NCBI RefSeq assembly: GCF_000515235.1
Contig: NZ_KI911558.1
Location: forward strand, 401,490-465,489
Direction: 5' to 3'
Origin: Synechococcus sp. CC9616
GTDB lineage: Bacteria > Cyanobacteriota > Cyanobacteriia > PCC-6307 > Cyanobiaceae
Length of the DNA: 64,000 nucleotides
Part shown: positions 29,555-38,606 of the stretch, in pieces
Layout of the letters: each line of letters begins with the position of its first letter
Position numbering within the stretch: the stretch's first letter is position 1
Translations under genes and position numbers: made by a program
Notes under the pieces: generated by a model
Told to the model about the DNA's origin: nothing
The model's input: only the letters and a program-made list of their open reading frames with translations
Databases searched by the model: none

Positions 29555-30115
29555 TCAGGGGTTGAGGCGTTGAGATTTCCAGGTGTCTTCCAGACACCAG
29601 AGGGTTCGCTGATGGGGGTGCTGATTGAGATCCAACAACTCCACCCTGTGAAGGTTTAATCGCAGCACAAGAAAGTGAGGCGGTGTCGGTTCTGCCGCAG
29701 CAACCGCCTCTGGAAAAAAGGCGTCTGCTTCAAAGGGCCGGCCTGGGCGGGGCCAGTGCCAGAGACAGCGACCGCCGTCCGTGAGCGAACTCCAGGCCTG
29801 ATTCGCTTGTTTCGGATCGCTCTCGACCGAGAGCATTTGGATAACACCTCTGAAGCGGTATTGCTGGCGTGCCTTCGGCAGCAACCAGCAGACTTCAACG
29901 TTCGGCTGGATGCTCAGCTCTTCGGCTTTGCTGCTGCGACTGTCGCTGTATAGATCGAGTTGGTCATCTCCTGCCCAGCCGCGAAAAACGACGGTCCGCA
30001 CGCGGGGGTGTCCGTCCGCAGCAACCGTGGCCAGTTGAACCCACCGTGCGGCGGCTGCGCGTCCCTCCCGTTGGCGAGCGCCGCGGAGAAGTTGCCGCCA
30101 GGCTGGAATTGTCAT
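29555..30115 (-). CDS. Pyridoxamine-phosphate-oxidase-like flavoprotein
   Basis: WVQLATVAADGHPRVRTVVFRGW, LDLYSDSRSSKAEEL and VEVCWLLPKARQQYRFRG form the FMN-binding split-barrel of the PPOX class (Alr4036 type of cyanobacteria). 186 aa. The active-site details of true PdxH are not evident, so the reaction is unknown. Confidence 0.83.
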   Translation of the reverse strand: MTIPAWRQLLRGARQREGRAAAARWVQLATVAADGHPRVRTVVFRGWAGDDQLDLYSDSRSSKAEELSIQPNVEVCWLLPKARQQYRFRGVIQMLSVESDPKQANQAWSSLTDGGRCLWHWPRPGRPFEADAFFPEAVAAAEPTPPHFLVLRLNLHRVELLDLNQHPHQRTLWCLEDTWKSQRLNP

Positions 30116-30171
30116 GGCCGTAGAAAAATTCGGACTGTCAGCATGGGACTTATGACGACATCACCGTGCTC

Positions 30172-30417
30172 ATGGCCGTCGAACTCAAAGATCGCGTGAT
30201 TGATGATCTGCGGGCCTGCCGCAGTTCCGCTGAACTCGTCGCACTCGACGAAAGGATGACCGTTGATCATCGCGACAAGCCTCTGCATCGCGTGATCTGT
30301 GAAGCCTTGCGTGATCGCACCATCGCACCAGTTGAGGCTGCTCGTTGGTTGGCAGCCTTGATGGACCATCGCAATCAACAGCTCACGGCCTGTCTCAATC
30401 TCACCTGTCAGGTTTGA
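30172..30417 (+). CDS. Small hypothetical helical protein
   Basis: An 81-residue product starting at ATG 30172 (MAVELKDRVIDDLRACRSS). All-helical and charged, with no membrane or signal segment. The frame is clean, and composition matches the neighbouring core genes. Function unknown. Confidence 0.65.
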   Translation: MAVELKDRVIDDLRACRSSAELVALDERMTVDHRDKPLHRVICEALRDRTIAPVEAARWLAALMDHRNQQLTACLNLTCQV

Positions 30418-30423
30418 GTGCCG

Positions 30424-30564
30424 TCAGTCCCGCCGAAAGTAGGTCGATCTGGAGCCGGATCGAATCGTGCTTTCCCGCAGTGTTTCCTCAACGCCGATGA
30501 ACACTGGTTTCAGCAACAGTGCGATGAGGCATCCGCCGAGGATCAGCAATGGGGCGAAGCGCAT
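30424..30564 (-). CDS. 46-residue single-helix membrane protein
   Basis: Reading leftward from ATG 30564: MRFAPLLILGGCLIALLLKP followed by a polar tail rich in Arg and Ser, ending YFRRD. One transmembrane helix with a basic cytoplasmic or lumenal tail. It fits exactly between the convergent 30172-30417 gene and the HDAC gene upstream, so it may be co-transcribed with the latter. Confidence 0.6.
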   Translation of the reverse strand: MRFAPLLILGGCLIALLLKPVFIGVEETLRESTIRSGSRSTYFRRD

Positions 30565-30593
30565 GACGTCGAATTCTTCGTCCTGAAACGACC

Positions 30594-31508
30594 TTAGAGA
30601 CCGTGTAACCGAGCTTGCTCCAAGGCGGCTCTGAAGACCAGGGCGTGCCGCTTCACCAGTGGGGAGAGTTCGTCATATCCGCCGCCGATCACAGTTGCCA
30701 CAGGGATGTTGCGTCTCAGGCAGGCATCCAGCACAAGGTGATCACGCATCAGCAATCCCTGATCACTGAGGCACAGGCGTCCGAGGCGATCATCCCGATG
30801 GGGGTCAACTCCGGCGTTGTATATCACCAGATTCGGCTGAACCTTGTCGAGCAGCTCTGGCAGCCGGTCGCCGATGGTTTGCAGGTAGTCGTGGTCGCTG
30901 GTTCCGTCTTCCATTGGAATGTCCACATCGCTGCTCACTTTGCGCAATGGAAAGTTGCTGGCAGCGTGGACCGAAAGGGTGAAGACCCTGGCTTCATCTG
31001 CGAAACAAGCGGCGCTGCCATCTCCTTGATGGACATCCAGATCCAGAAGCATCAGTTGTTCGACATCGCCCTGGTCCAGCAGCACCCTCGCGGCCACAGC
31101 GCAATCGTTGAAAATGCAAAATCCACTGCCGAATCCTGGATGAGCGTGGTGGGTGCCTCCGGCCAGATGGGATGCCACTCCGTGCTTCAGAGCCAAGCGT
31201 GCGGTGAGCAAGGTGCCGCCGACGGCCAGCCAGGTGCGCTGCACCAGAGGTTTGGTTGCGGGCAGACCGATCCGTCGCTGTTCAGGACGCGTGAGGTTGT
31301 CAGAGCTGAAAGCTTGGTGGTAGCTGCGTTGATGAATGCGTTCAAGATCCAGCCTGGACACGCTGAGTGGTTGATGAATTTGGTTCTCCCGGATCAGGTC
31401 CCGACTCAGCAGCAGCTCCCGTAACAGGCGGAATTTGGCCATCGGGAAGCGATGACTGGATGGCAGTGGAGCGGAGTAGAGGGGGTGGTAGATGACCGGG
31501 ATCGACAC
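30594..31508 (-). CDS. Histone deacetylase/AcuC-family hydrolase
   Basis: GGTHHAHPGFGSGFCIFNDCA (tandem His and Asn), LDLDVHQGDG (zinc-binding Asp and His) and YNAGVDPHRDDRLG (second zinc Asp) are the arginase/deacetylase-fold signatures. About 304 aa. I choose GTG at 31508 (SIPVIYHPLYSAPLP follows, the usual family start); TTG at 31553 would add 15 residues. Bacterial members deacetylate small molecules or polyamines; the target here is unknown. Confidence 0.85.
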   Translation of the reverse strand: MSIPVIYHPLYSAPLPSSHRFPMAKFRLLRELLLSRDLIRENQIHQPLSVSRLDLERIHQRSYHQAFSSDNLTRPEQRRIGLPATKPLVQRTWLAVGGTLLTARLALKHGVASHLAGGTHHAHPGFGSGFCIFNDCAVAARVLLDQGDVEQLMLLDLDVHQGDGSAACFADEARVFTLSVHAASNFPLRKVSSDVDIPMEDGTSDHDYLQTIGDRLPELLDKVQPNLVIYNAGVDPHRDDRLGRLCLSDQGLLMRDHLVLDACLRRNIPVATVIGGGYDELSPLVKRHALVFRAALEQARLHGL

Positions 31509-31922
31509 GCTGTAACTGAGTCCGGCCTCCTGAGGGCAAGGAGCACCGAGCAAGATTCATCGTGAGGTTAGGAACTTGCCACCCCGGATCCGCGTCACTG
31601 GGTGCTGGAGAAGGTGCCCGTAACAACAGCATGTCCCGACGATCCAGCTTGTGATGAGAGTCGAATGCACGTGAATGGATGACCAGCGAAGTGATCAGGC
31701 TTTTGCTGACTGTTTGTATTGGATCAACATTTATGGTCTCGATACTCCGATTTATGTGGGACGACGCGATGAAAATCGACAAACTCCGATCTCACCGGTG
31801 AGATTTAACGGTAGCGGTGAATACTCAGCATGATTACCTATCTCTTTTAAACCGTAGTGTTGGTTTCAGTCGATTCAGTAAACAGATACTAAAACGAAGC
31901 TAATCGCTGATGACCAGTGACC
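31509..31922. other. Intergenic region
   Basis: Base composition changes here from the core to AT-richer accessory DNA. A minus-strand frame at 31342-31782 runs over the HDAC gene start and looks like a shadow. No supported gene. Confidence 0.4.
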
Positions 31923-32090
31923 ATGAAGCTTGTCTCTCCGAATCGAACCAAGCAGTCGTTGCTAATTGAATCAGCTTCCGCTGAGCCCAAGCCGGTCCCC
32001 AAGCTCAAGCCACGTCCAGTTCGACCATTGAAAGGGATCGTCGAGACTCGTTGGAATGAGTATCGCTACGATTATTTCGGTTTGTATTAA
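31923..32090 (+). CDS. 55-residue basic small protein
   Basis: ATG at 31923; the product has a middle Pro/Lys-rich segment (AEPKPVPKLKPRPVRPLKG) and a C-terminus rich in aromatics (WNEYRYDYFGLY). The composition is biased in a non-random way and the frame ends cleanly. No known family; it resembles short linker-like proteins of marine Synechococcus only in style. Confidence 0.5.
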   Translation: MKLVSPNRTKQSLLIESASAEPKPVPKLKPRPVRPLKGIVETRWNEYRYDYFGLY

Positions 32091-32393
32091 ATAAATGGTG
32101 GAAGTCTAGGTTTCTGTGCTGATAAAGGTTTAAAAAACGACTTAACATGCGATGAACCTATGTTGATGTGAAAATTTTTTGATCTGTGAAATCACTCCTT
32201 CCGTATGTTGTATCAATAACAATTTAATAGAGGGTTTGACTGAAGGGCTTGTTTGAGCATACATTTCAACCATGGCGCGCTGGAGTTGTGTTCAACGGTT
32301 CCTGCTGTTCCATCGCTGGACGAGTCCACCTGAAGATCAGCAAAATCGCAGCGGGCCTGCAACAGTGGGCCCATTGTTCTCTAGGAAAATCTT
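32091..32393. other. AT-rich intergenic region
   Basis: No gene visible. Contains several short A/T runs that could include promoter elements for the downstream GTG-started gene, but none stands out. Confidence 0.4.
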
Positions 32394-32651
32394 GTGAGCG
32401 ACAAAACCTTGAATCAGAAGGATAAAGAGGCCTGGCGTGATTTTTTGCTTCAGGAGGTGGTTGATTATCTGCAAAGCAATAAGGACGAGATCATGAGCCG
32501 CTACTTCGATGGAGGCCAGTCCAAATTGACGCTTGCAGAGATTGAAGAGTTTCAATTAATGGACTTTGATGTGTCGATTACGTTGCATTGTGATAAGCAT
32601 TCCTCTTTTGGGCTTGGCTTCGGCTTTTTCAAAGCCAATATCATTCGTTAA
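32394..32651 (+). CDS. Small acidic protein of unknown function
   Basis: An 85-residue product with a GTG start (MSDKTLNQKDKEAW). A helical Asp/Glu-rich N-terminal half (FLLQEVVDYLQSNKDEIMSRYF) is followed by a beta-like tail containing SSFGLGFGFF. No signal peptide. It looks genuine from its composition and clean ends. Confidence 0.55.
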   Translation: MSDKTLNQKDKEAWRDFLLQEVVDYLQSNKDEIMSRYFDGGQSKLTLAEIEEFQLMDFDVSITLHCDKHSSFGLGFGFFKANIIR

Positions 32652-32719
32652 GTGTTGTTGGTTGCGTTGGGAAGTTTTTCGTTGTACAACCCATAGCATA
32701 AGTTGTTATCAAGTTGTGC

Positions 32720-32830
32720 ATGGATACGCAATCCATTCTCACCATCGCCGCTCCATTTCTGGTCTTCGGAGCTGTTTTTCTTACTCTTGTCGTCGTCTGG
32801 GATAAACGCTTTCCCAAGGACGAGGGTTGA
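32720..32830 (+). CDS. 36-residue single-helix membrane protein
   Basis: ATG 32720 to TGA 32830: a short polar N-terminus, one hydrophobic helix (IAAPFLVFGAVFLTLVVVW) and a charged tail DKRFPKDEG. The size and layout resemble small membrane subunits of photosynthetic complexes, but I cannot match it to any named one. Confidence 0.55.
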   Translation: MDTQSILTIAAPFLVFGAVFLTLVVVWDKRFPKDEG

Positions 32831-33085
32831 TCAGGTCAACCGTCGCTCCAGCAGCCATTGATTGAACCCGCTGTTCTCCAATTCAGCGATGCAGTCCTGA
32901 ATCTTGCGCAAGTGGCTGCGTTTGACACGGGTGAGTCGGCTTCGTTCCTGCTCCTCCAGCCCCTCCTGGAGCCGCTGCTGGTTCAGAACAGCCATCTCAT
33001 GGTCAAGGTGTTCCATCAGCTTCAGGAGGGAATAACCGTGTTGGATCTGTTGCTGATCAAGCGTGGCTTCAAAACGCCCCATCAC
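32831..33085 (-). CDS. Small coiled-coil-like protein
   Basis: An 84-residue, Gln/Glu/Leu-rich, wholly helical product (YSLLKLMEHLDHEMAVLNQQ and on) with heptad-like spacing. Its stop is adjacent to the convergent membrane peptide gene. Function unknown. Confidence 0.6.
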   Translation of the reverse strand: MMGRFEATLDQQQIQHGYSLLKLMEHLDHEMAVLNQQRLQEGLEEQERSRLTRVKRSHLRKIQDCIAELENSGFNQWLLERRLT

Positions 33086-33155
33086 CGCTTCTTAAGCATC
33101 GCTTTAACTCTCTCACGGTGAGTCTCTCCCATCGCGCCTTCCCGGTGGTGTTGGC

Positions 33156-33188
33156 AAAAAAAAAGGCCCCCGACTGGGTCGAGAGCCT
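33156..33188 (-). terminator. Rho-independent terminator for leftward transcription
   Basis: On the minus strand a GGCTCTCGAC stem pairs (with G-U pairs) with GTCGGGGGCC and is followed by a run of nine T. It lies about 110 bp beyond the stop of the 33300-33662 gene and suits the two-gene operon above it. Confidence 0.65.
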
Positions 33189-33299
33189 TACGTCCGTGTG
33201 TGAGGGGTGTCTCAAGCCCCTGCGTTCATTCTGACCTGTCATCGGCCCGAGGGGGTATCTGGGATGTGGAAGACCGTGTCTATTTGTGACTAATGCGGA

Positions 33300-33662
33300 T
33301 CACAGGGCGAGTTCAGGCAGCTTGATCTCCAGTCTGGGTGAGCTGATCGTGGTGCCGTCTTGGCTGCTGCGAACGATCAGTCCGTAGACGAAATCATCGG
33401 GTAGTCCAATACGAACGTTGCAGCTTCGCGTTGTGATGCCCTCCTTGCGACGGTCCGTACAGCGCCCGCGTCGTTGAACCTCAATCGTGCGGTTGTCCTC
33501 GAGGCGCAGGGTGAGATCGTCACCGGACACCTCCACGCGGCAGAGACGCTGCTGGCCGTTGAACAGGCAGGAGGTGGTGTCTTCGGCTCGGCTTTCAATG
33601 GCGATGAAGGACTGCAGTGAGATGCCGATCAGCAGGCCAACGATTTTGTTGGTGGATGTCAT
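33300..33662 (-). CDS. Secreted small Cys-containing protein
   Basis: Starts at ATG 33662 (MTSTNKIVGLLIGISL), overlapping the stop of the upstream gene by the ATGA tetranucleotide. A signal peptide is predicted to end near ESRAED. The mature ~95 residues contain four Cys (SCLF, LCRVEV, GRCTDR, RSCNVR), suggesting two disulfides, and are mainly beta. Function unknown. Confidence 0.7.
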   Translation of the reverse strand: MTSTNKIVGLLIGISLQSFIAIESRAEDTTSCLFNGQQRLCRVEVSGDDLTLRLEDNRTIEVQRRGRCTDRRKEGITTRSCNVRIGLPDDFVYGLIVRSSQDGTTISSPRLEIKLPELAL

Positions 33663-33946
33663 TTGGAAATGAAGCGGTCTGTCACGACACAACGAGCCCA
33701 GGCGCTTTTCGGGAGGTTTGGATTGTCGCGATCCGCGATCTTGTAAATGAGCTTGAAACGACAGAATCCTCTGTTGTCCTGCAAAGGCGGGACCTCAACT
33801 CTGACTTCAGGCAGCTCAAGACGGAATTGATCTGATTGCTTGGGCTTGGAATAGAAGGTGGTGCCCGGTTGAACGGTGAAGATTGCAGCACTCGCAGGAG
33901 CGGCGGCTGCACCTAACAACATCAGGACAGCCAGAAACGAACGCAT
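33659..33946 (-). CDS. Secreted small protein, first gene of a two-gene operon
   Basis: ATG at 33946 is chosen because it begins a clean signal peptide (MRSFLAVLMLLGAAAAPASA). The mature domain has SH3-like beta content with two Cys (GFCRFK, ARCVVT). Translationally coupled (ATGA) to the following secreted-protein gene. Longer frames up to 34111 have no signal peptide and look spurious. Confidence 0.68.
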   Translation of the reverse strand: MRSFLAVLMLLGAAAAPASAAIFTVQPGTTFYSKPKQSDQFRLELPEVRVEVPPLQDNRGFCRFKLIYKIADRDNPNLPKSAWARCVVTDRFISK

Positions 33947-34055
33947 TTTGCGCTGGAAAGTCGTGGAACCGTAGGCATGGCGACCAAGGGAGTCAATTCC
34001 CGGCCACTGCTTTGCGGTGTCGCCCCTTGATCTGTCCACGCCATATTTGGCGCAC

Positions 34056-34081
34056 AAAAAAACCCTATGCATCGCACAGGG
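34056..34081 (-). terminator. Terminator-like hairpin on the minus strand
   Basis: CCCTGTGC-GAT-GCATAGGG followed by seven T when read leftward. It follows the 18-codon hydrophobic frame at 34142-34198. Confidence 0.5.
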
Positions 34082-34141
34082 CCGGGTGATGGGGACATTT
34101 CTATTCTGCATGACCTGGTCAACACCAGATCTGGTGGTTTA

Positions 34142-34198
34142 TCAGTGGCTGGCACCAAACATGCAGGTCAAAAATCCATAGGCAACCAGGCTGATCAT
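34142..34198 (-). CDS. Possible 18-residue hydrophobic peptide
   Basis: ATG 34198 to TGA: MISLVAYGFLTCMFGASH. The only reason to list it is the properly placed terminator 61 bp downstream; otherwise too short to support. Confidence 0.2.
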   Translation of the reverse strand: MISLVAYGFLTCMFGASH

Positions 34199-34384
34199 TC
34201 CTAGAGTGTTAAGGCTGGGCGATGGGGATCGTTCGACTGTGACAGGAGGACTTCAGTCATTGTCCTCAGATAAGGTGAATTGGGTGTTCGCAGGACTGGT
34301 AATTTTTTAATTTTTTGAAGGTATTGAAAGCCTCAGAAGCTGGTTCGTGATCTTCAGGACACTTCATCCACGACAACGACGACT

Positions 34385-34549
34385 ATGACTGCAAGGATTG
34401 CTCACACGCCGCTTGGCCACACAATCGATGTGATGGACAACGGCCACTACTGGGTCTGTGACCAGGATCAGAACTGCCGCGAGATTTCAGGTCTCTGGGA
34501 GGCGGAGGAGTACATCCGCGAGCGCGAGGTGGGTATTCGTGACGTTTAA
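34385..34549 (+). CDS. 54-residue small protein
   Basis: ATG 34385 to TAA 34549. Compact, acidic, with two Cys (WVCDQDQNCREI) and a C-terminal helix (AEEYIREREVGIRDV). The sequence reads as a folded mini-protein. A perfect 9-bp inverted repeat (ATCAATCAG/CTGATTGAT, 34571-34600) follows and could end the transcript, though no T run comes after it. Confidence 0.6.
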   Translation: MTARIAHTPLGHTIDVMDNGHYWVCDQDQNCREISGLWEAEEYIREREVGIRDV

Positions 34550-34612
34550 AGCGTCAGGGCAGAGGCTTCTATCAATCAGAATGCTTCAACCCTGATTGAT
34601 CAAGACCTCATC

Positions 34613-34641
34613 AAAAAACCCCTCTGCTGAGCAGAAGGGTT
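34613..34641 (-). terminator. Rho-independent terminator for the 58-residue gene
   Basis: Read leftward: CCCTTCTGCT, a short loop and AGCAGAGGGG, then six T. It sits about 33 bp past the stop of the minus-strand gene at 34674-34850. Confidence 0.65.
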
Positions 34642-34673
34642 GAACTGGAGTCTCGGCGTGACGTTGAAACTAC

Positions 34674-34850
34674 TTAAAGCCAGTTGTCTCGCATCGCCTG
34701 GTGGGAGACGTCATGGCGATAGGCCGAGGCAGGAATGGAACTGCTGAATAGGCGATCGACGGATCCTTCAGATCGAGCCATCAGGAAGCGTGCAGCCTGA
34801 AGCCGTTGTTGCTTTTGGAGGCTGCGCTGAACTTGGACGAGAGGGGACAT
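34674..34850 (-). CDS. 58-residue helical small protein
   Basis: ATG 34850 to TAA. A Gln/Arg-rich amphipathic helix (VQVQRSLQKQQRLQAARFL) leads to a polar C-terminus. A terminator follows, which supports a real transcription unit. Function unknown. Confidence 0.6.
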   Translation of the reverse strand: MSPLVQVQRSLQKQQRLQAARFLMARSEGSVDRLFSSSIPASAYRHDVSHQAMRDNWL

Positions 34851-35240
34851 GGCAATCCTCTACAGCGGACCAGTCCCCGTTGCCTGACTGGACTCTGACT
34901 GCAGCCCGAATTTCGAGCTCAACGTTTTTAAATATTAAACGATGAGAGCCAAACCTGTGAGGCGATGGCGGTGGTGCCAATCCATTGATTCATCGACTGT
35001 CAAAGACAGCCTTGTGACATTCACCATTTGGGATCGATCAGAGGGCTGTTCTTACAAGGGGCTGTTTTTACAGAGGGCTGTTCTTGATCGAGTCTTTGCA
35101 AAGGCCATCATTGGAAGCAGATTTTTTTGGCGTTGTTGATTGTTTTGGGGGGACTGATTGAGAGCCGTGCCGGTTTCACCATGTCCATGCCTGATTCAAG
35201 CCCTTGCTCGGTTTACGATTGTTGAACGTAGGGATCCTTG

Positions 35241-35516
35241 ATGAACGTCTCCCCATTGTTGATTGCCATATCGTTCCTGTTCGCTCCTGTTGCGGCCCGT
35301 GCTGAAGAGCAGTTCGAAGAAGCTTATCTTTCTGGGCTCAATGCTGGAATTCTGATGGGGGGATGTATTCTCTATACAAATCAACGGCTTGCTCGCGAGG
35401 ATCTTGATTGGCTCTATCAAGATATACGGTCGAGCAATGCCGGTAAAAAGTATAAGGAATCTGTTGACCAGGCTGTCGTCGCCTGCAAGAAAAATGGTGT
35501 CTCATTCTCAGAATGA
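35241..35516 (+). CDS. Small secreted protein
   Basis: ATG 35241 starts a signal peptide (MNVSPLLIAISFLFAPVAARA) cleaved before EEQFEEAY. The mature ~70 residues are helical with two Cys (MGGCIL, VACKKN). One of several short secreted proteins of this region. Function unknown. Confidence 0.68.
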   Translation: MNVSPLLIAISFLFAPVAARAEEQFEEAYLSGLNAGILMGGCILYTNQRLAREDLDWLYQDIRSSNAGKKYKESVDQAVVACKKNGVSFSE

Positions 35517-36143
35517 GGAGTCAACAGTTACGCCTTATGAACGCTTCAATTTTCTATGCATAGCGTCCATAAAAGCCCTTGCCGACGCCTGGACGAAGAG
35601 AAGCGCCTCGTTAGGACACATTGGACATAGGGACAGTGGATCTTTCCTTCTTTATTTGGATTCGGAAGAACAAATATAACTGTGCTTTTTGTAAGCAAGG
35701 CTTGATGTATGAAAATAATGGTGATCGAGTCAGCAGTGAAGATGAAAGTTTTTTCCGCTGCGTATGATTCAGTTGCAGCTCAATTCAAGTCCTTCAGCGG
35801 ATGGGAGTCTCTAAAAATTATTCAACATTTGAGATCAAGGTGACGACGCATTTAATTTTGAAGATGCATCTTGAAGCATTAGATCAATCAGTCGTACCGC
35901 AACCAATTGTTTCTCTCTGCGAATTGACCGGAGAAGCACAGCATATTTGTGTTGGTGTAAGAGAGATGGCTCTCCAATATCAATCCACCTCTTGGAAATG
36001 AGACTGTTTAAACGTTGGCGAGGAGATTGTTCCAAGAATGAATAAACTTTCCTTCATTCAAGCCACCTGAGTAGAGCTCGTCTAGGCACGCTCAACACTT
36101 ATGGACTGAAGATATCCTGAAAAACAAAGAGAAGTGGAAGGCG
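35517..36143. other. Intergenic region, no supported gene
   Basis: Frames at 35389-35679 and 35801-36001 lack features and look accidental. AT-rich, possibly containing remnants of small genes. Confidence 0.4.
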
Positions 36144-36416
36144 TTAGCTGTACGCCTTTGCCATCAATGGCCCGGCTTCTTCGTCCGTCAGGACTGGGGT
36201 TACCTCCCAGTTCAGGCATTCAGCCCATTCGGCGGCATGCTCATAACAGGCATCAGCACGATCGGCTTCCACCAGAATCCAGCCTTCTACAGAACCGGGA
36301 GCATGGAATCGTTTCATCGACGTGCATTGCGGGAAGGGAGCTCCAGTCGCCAGAAACTTTCTGGCGGCAATTTCGTGATACCCGGTCTTGAATGTCCAGT
36401 GCATTAAAAAGGTCAT
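36144..36416 (-). CDS. DUF3303-like protein
   Basis: From ATG 36416: MTFLMHWTFKTGYHEIAARKFLATGAPFP, then WILVEADRADACYEHAAEWAECLNWEVTPVL. This is the dimeric alpha/beta ferredoxin-like pattern of DUF3303 proteins (about 90 aa). I prefer the internal ATG to the one at 36509 because the family begins at this strand. Function unknown. Confidence 0.72.
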   Translation of the reverse strand: MTFLMHWTFKTGYHEIAARKFLATGAPFPQCTSMKRFHAPGSVEGWILVEADRADACYEHAAEWAECLNWEVTPVLTDEEAGPLMAKAYS

Positions 36417-36613
36417 AGCCCTTTGAATCAGAGAATGATTGCACTCTTGCATGAATGACCTTGCTTTAATGTTCAAATGTTTCATTTCGAGCGGAATGCT
36501 GATTGCCAACCTCCTAGTGATTAATACAACAAAAGTGCTGGGAAGTTGCTATGAATAGACATTGAATTGTTTTCAGGGAGGTTTATGTTTGCGTGATATG
36601 ACCTGACGAAGGA

Positions 36614-36970
36614 TCAGTTCTTGTAACAGCCTCTCAAAGGTTTGAATATTGTGTTTCCGTTTTTAGTGTTTTTCATTGATATGTTTCCCTGTAGATGTAC
36701 GTTGAATTTCCAGATTCCACCTCGTTTGTCTACGTAAGTTCTATTTGTACCATGGTCGCCCTCAGAAATCAGTTGATAGGATTCTCTGAGTCCGTCAGAC
36801 CATTCAATTGTCAACCCATGATCTGACATGTGGAATTGGCAGTCTGCGGTTCTTTTGTCATTGTATTCGCAACAACTTATTTTTTCTGGGGGGCTTGGGG
36901 TTACTGGATCAGCTGCGGCAATGGAATGCGTGATCACGATGGATATGGCGGTAACCAATAGATGTCGCAT
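36614..36970 (-). CDS. Small secreted Cys-containing protein
   Basis: A 118-residue product with a signal peptide (residues 1-20, cleavage near IAAADP). The mature part has CCEYND, a TADCQFHM site and a late RGCYKN, so up to four Cys, in a beta-rich domain. No known family. Confidence 0.65.
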   Translation of the reverse strand: MRHLLVTAISIVITHSIAAADPVTPSPPEKISCCEYNDKRTADCQFHMSDHGLTIEWSDGLRESYQLISEGDHGTNRTYVDKRGGIWKFNVHLQGNISMKNTKNGNTIFKPLRGCYKN

Positions 36971-37238
36971 TGATCAGCGTTGTTGAATTGCATTCGATAT
37001 CTGATGGCTAGCTTCAATTCTTTGTTGCCGCCTAGAACGCATGAAAATCTTTATCCTCAGTGGATTTCTTTGCCAGGTCCCTGGCTCCCGTTTGCCAGTG
37101 GTTGTCTGTGAGTCAAAGAAGAATGATCGCTAGCCCCTGGTTGATCGCTTGGGGTGACTTGACGCGACTTTGGGTTGATGGCAACAGTCTTGAAGTCTTG
37201 ACCAAGCTCAGATATTGTGAGCTTGATTTACTTAAACA

Positions 37239-37652
37239 GTGGGACGTTTGAAACTGAACATCATCTTTTCAACTGTAGGCTTATTGATGGCTGCGATGCC
37301 GGCCAGTTCTGCGCTTGTTCAGTGGCAATGCAGCGTTGCAGGTACTGGAGCTTCCAAGCTCGTGACCTTGGATGAAGACAATGCACAGGTTGTATGGGAA
37401 ATCAAGTCATCAGAAAAGAGATGGGAGTTCACTGAAACAGCGTCTTTCAGTGCTGATTGGGTTGAGTGGTCTTTTCTCCTTCCAGCAACGACGGTAACGA
37501 TGTACCACCGATTGGATCAGAGGAGCGGAGAGTTATCGGTCACGCAGGGAGACTCAGGAAAAGTGAGGCGCTGGCTTTGTACTGTTGTTGCCGCAGCAAG
37601 CTCTAGCTTGCGATCCGAGCAAATATTTTTGTTTGCAAATGCTGAACGATGA
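37239..37652 (+). CDS. Small secreted beta-rich protein
   Basis: GTG start at 37239 (or TTG at 37248) gives a signal peptide ending near PASSALV. The mature ~110 residues are beta-rich with Cys in WQCSVAG and RWLCTVV, probably one disulfide. Upstream frame 37060-37251 appears accidental. Function unknown. Confidence 0.6.
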   Translation: MGRLKLNIIFSTVGLLMAAMPASSALVQWQCSVAGTGASKLVTLDEDNAQVVWEIKSSEKRWEFTETASFSADWVEWSFLLPATTVTMYHRLDQRSGELSVTQGDSGKVRRWLCTVVAAASSSLRSEQIFLFANAER

Positions 37653-37729
37653 CAAATCAGGAGCCCAATCCGGTCTGATTGGTAGATTTGTTGTGAGTGA
37701 CTTAAATTTGTAAAAGTGAGCTGATTGTT

Positions 37730-37930
37730 TTGGCCAGCATCAACGGAAACTTTAGAACTGGGAACTGGCTGCCGGATCAGCCAGGGCATGACTGGGATGC
37801 AAAACCAAAGCCCTTCAAAGGCGTTTCTTCCAAGCCTGGCAATGAGCGGACCATCTCTCTTGAAGACTTGAAAAGGAACAACAAACCTGAGTTCCAGGTT
37901 CCCAATCAAGGTACTGCCCCAAATTTTTAA
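37730..37930 (+). CDS. 66-residue Asn/Pro-rich small protein
   Basis: TTG-started frame of low hydrophobicity (NGNFRTGNWLPDQPGHDW and KPKPFKGVSSKPGNE). It ends 4 bp inside the convergent Cys-rich gene. Composition suggests an unstructured protein; the start is uncertain. Confidence 0.4.
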   Translation: MASINGNFRTGNWLPDQPGHDWDAKPKPFKGVSSKPGNERTISLEDLKRNNKPEFQVPNQGTAPNF

Positions 37931-38166
37931 CCCGCCTCAGGAGCCCAGCCCATTTCTTTCTGCCAGGTGGGTGCCCAGAGTTGGCACGTCTTGGTGAGGT
38001 GATCTCCCTGCTGAAGACGTCGTTGTCGAATCGTGCAGCCCAGCAGTGTATGGCAGTGCTGATCGACGCCGTAAGCGAAGTGTTGGCAAGTCATGCAGAT
38101 GCAGCCTCCCTTCCAGCCCCGCAGCTCTCGCTCGTCTACAAAATCCCATTCCTCCATGGCCAGCAC
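37927..38166 (-). CDS. Cys-rich small protein, possible zinc binder
   Basis: A 79-residue product with GGCICMTCQHF, QHCHTLLGC and KTCQLW: six Cys plus His in a compact pattern that would suit one or two zinc sites or an Fe-S centre. ATG at 38166 or three codons later. Trp-rich C-terminus. An overlapping frame at 37937-38176 is a shadow. Function unknown. Confidence 0.65.
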   Translation of the reverse strand: MLAMEEWDFVDERELRGWKGGCICMTCQHFAYGVDQHCHTLLGCTIRQRRLQQGDHLTKTCQLWAPTWQKEMGWAPEAG

Positions 38167-38448
38167 GTAAGTGCATCTGTACTACTACGGATTTGGTCTT
38201 CTATGCAACCGATATCCCGAAAGCCCCTCAGGGTCTGACCTTGCCAATGCAAAAGCTAGATCACGTCTGCCCGTACAACTGCATCAGTGGTTTTCTTTGC
38301 TTTTGCTGAAGTATGTCCTCGGGATCTAGCGTCTCGGCATTCGTCTGGATCAAGTTCAGTTTTGGTTTGAGCAAGGCTTTGAAGCACAGAGATGGGTTAT
38401 GGCATGAAAGATCTGCAAGAGGATGGACGGTGCTTTTTTTGATTTGAT

Positions 38449-38589
38449 ATGAATGACCTTGATGAAAATAAACTTGTATCTGCAGCATTTGTTTCAAGGC
38501 AAGCAAAATTTGAGCGCGGAGAGTTCGTTTTTATTGATTATGTTTCTGCGATAGCCCAATGCTTTGTCAGTGAACCCCGCAGGCATTAA
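38449..38589 (+). CDS. 46-residue small protein
   Basis: ATG 38449 to TAA 38589. The product (MNDLDENKLVSAAFVSRQAK..., ending CFVSEPRRH) alternates charged and hydrophobic residues as in a folded helical peptide. It lies 17 bp before the next plus-strand gene, so the two may be one unit. Confidence 0.5.
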   Translation: MNDLDENKLVSAAFVSRQAKFERGEFVFIDYVSAIAQCFVSEPRRH

Positions 38590-38606
38590 ATGATTTACAC
38601 ATACCA

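Noticed and set aside
37060-37251. 63-codon plus frame upstream of a secreted-protein gene
   Set aside because: No signal peptide or other feature; overlaps the start region of the better supported gene.
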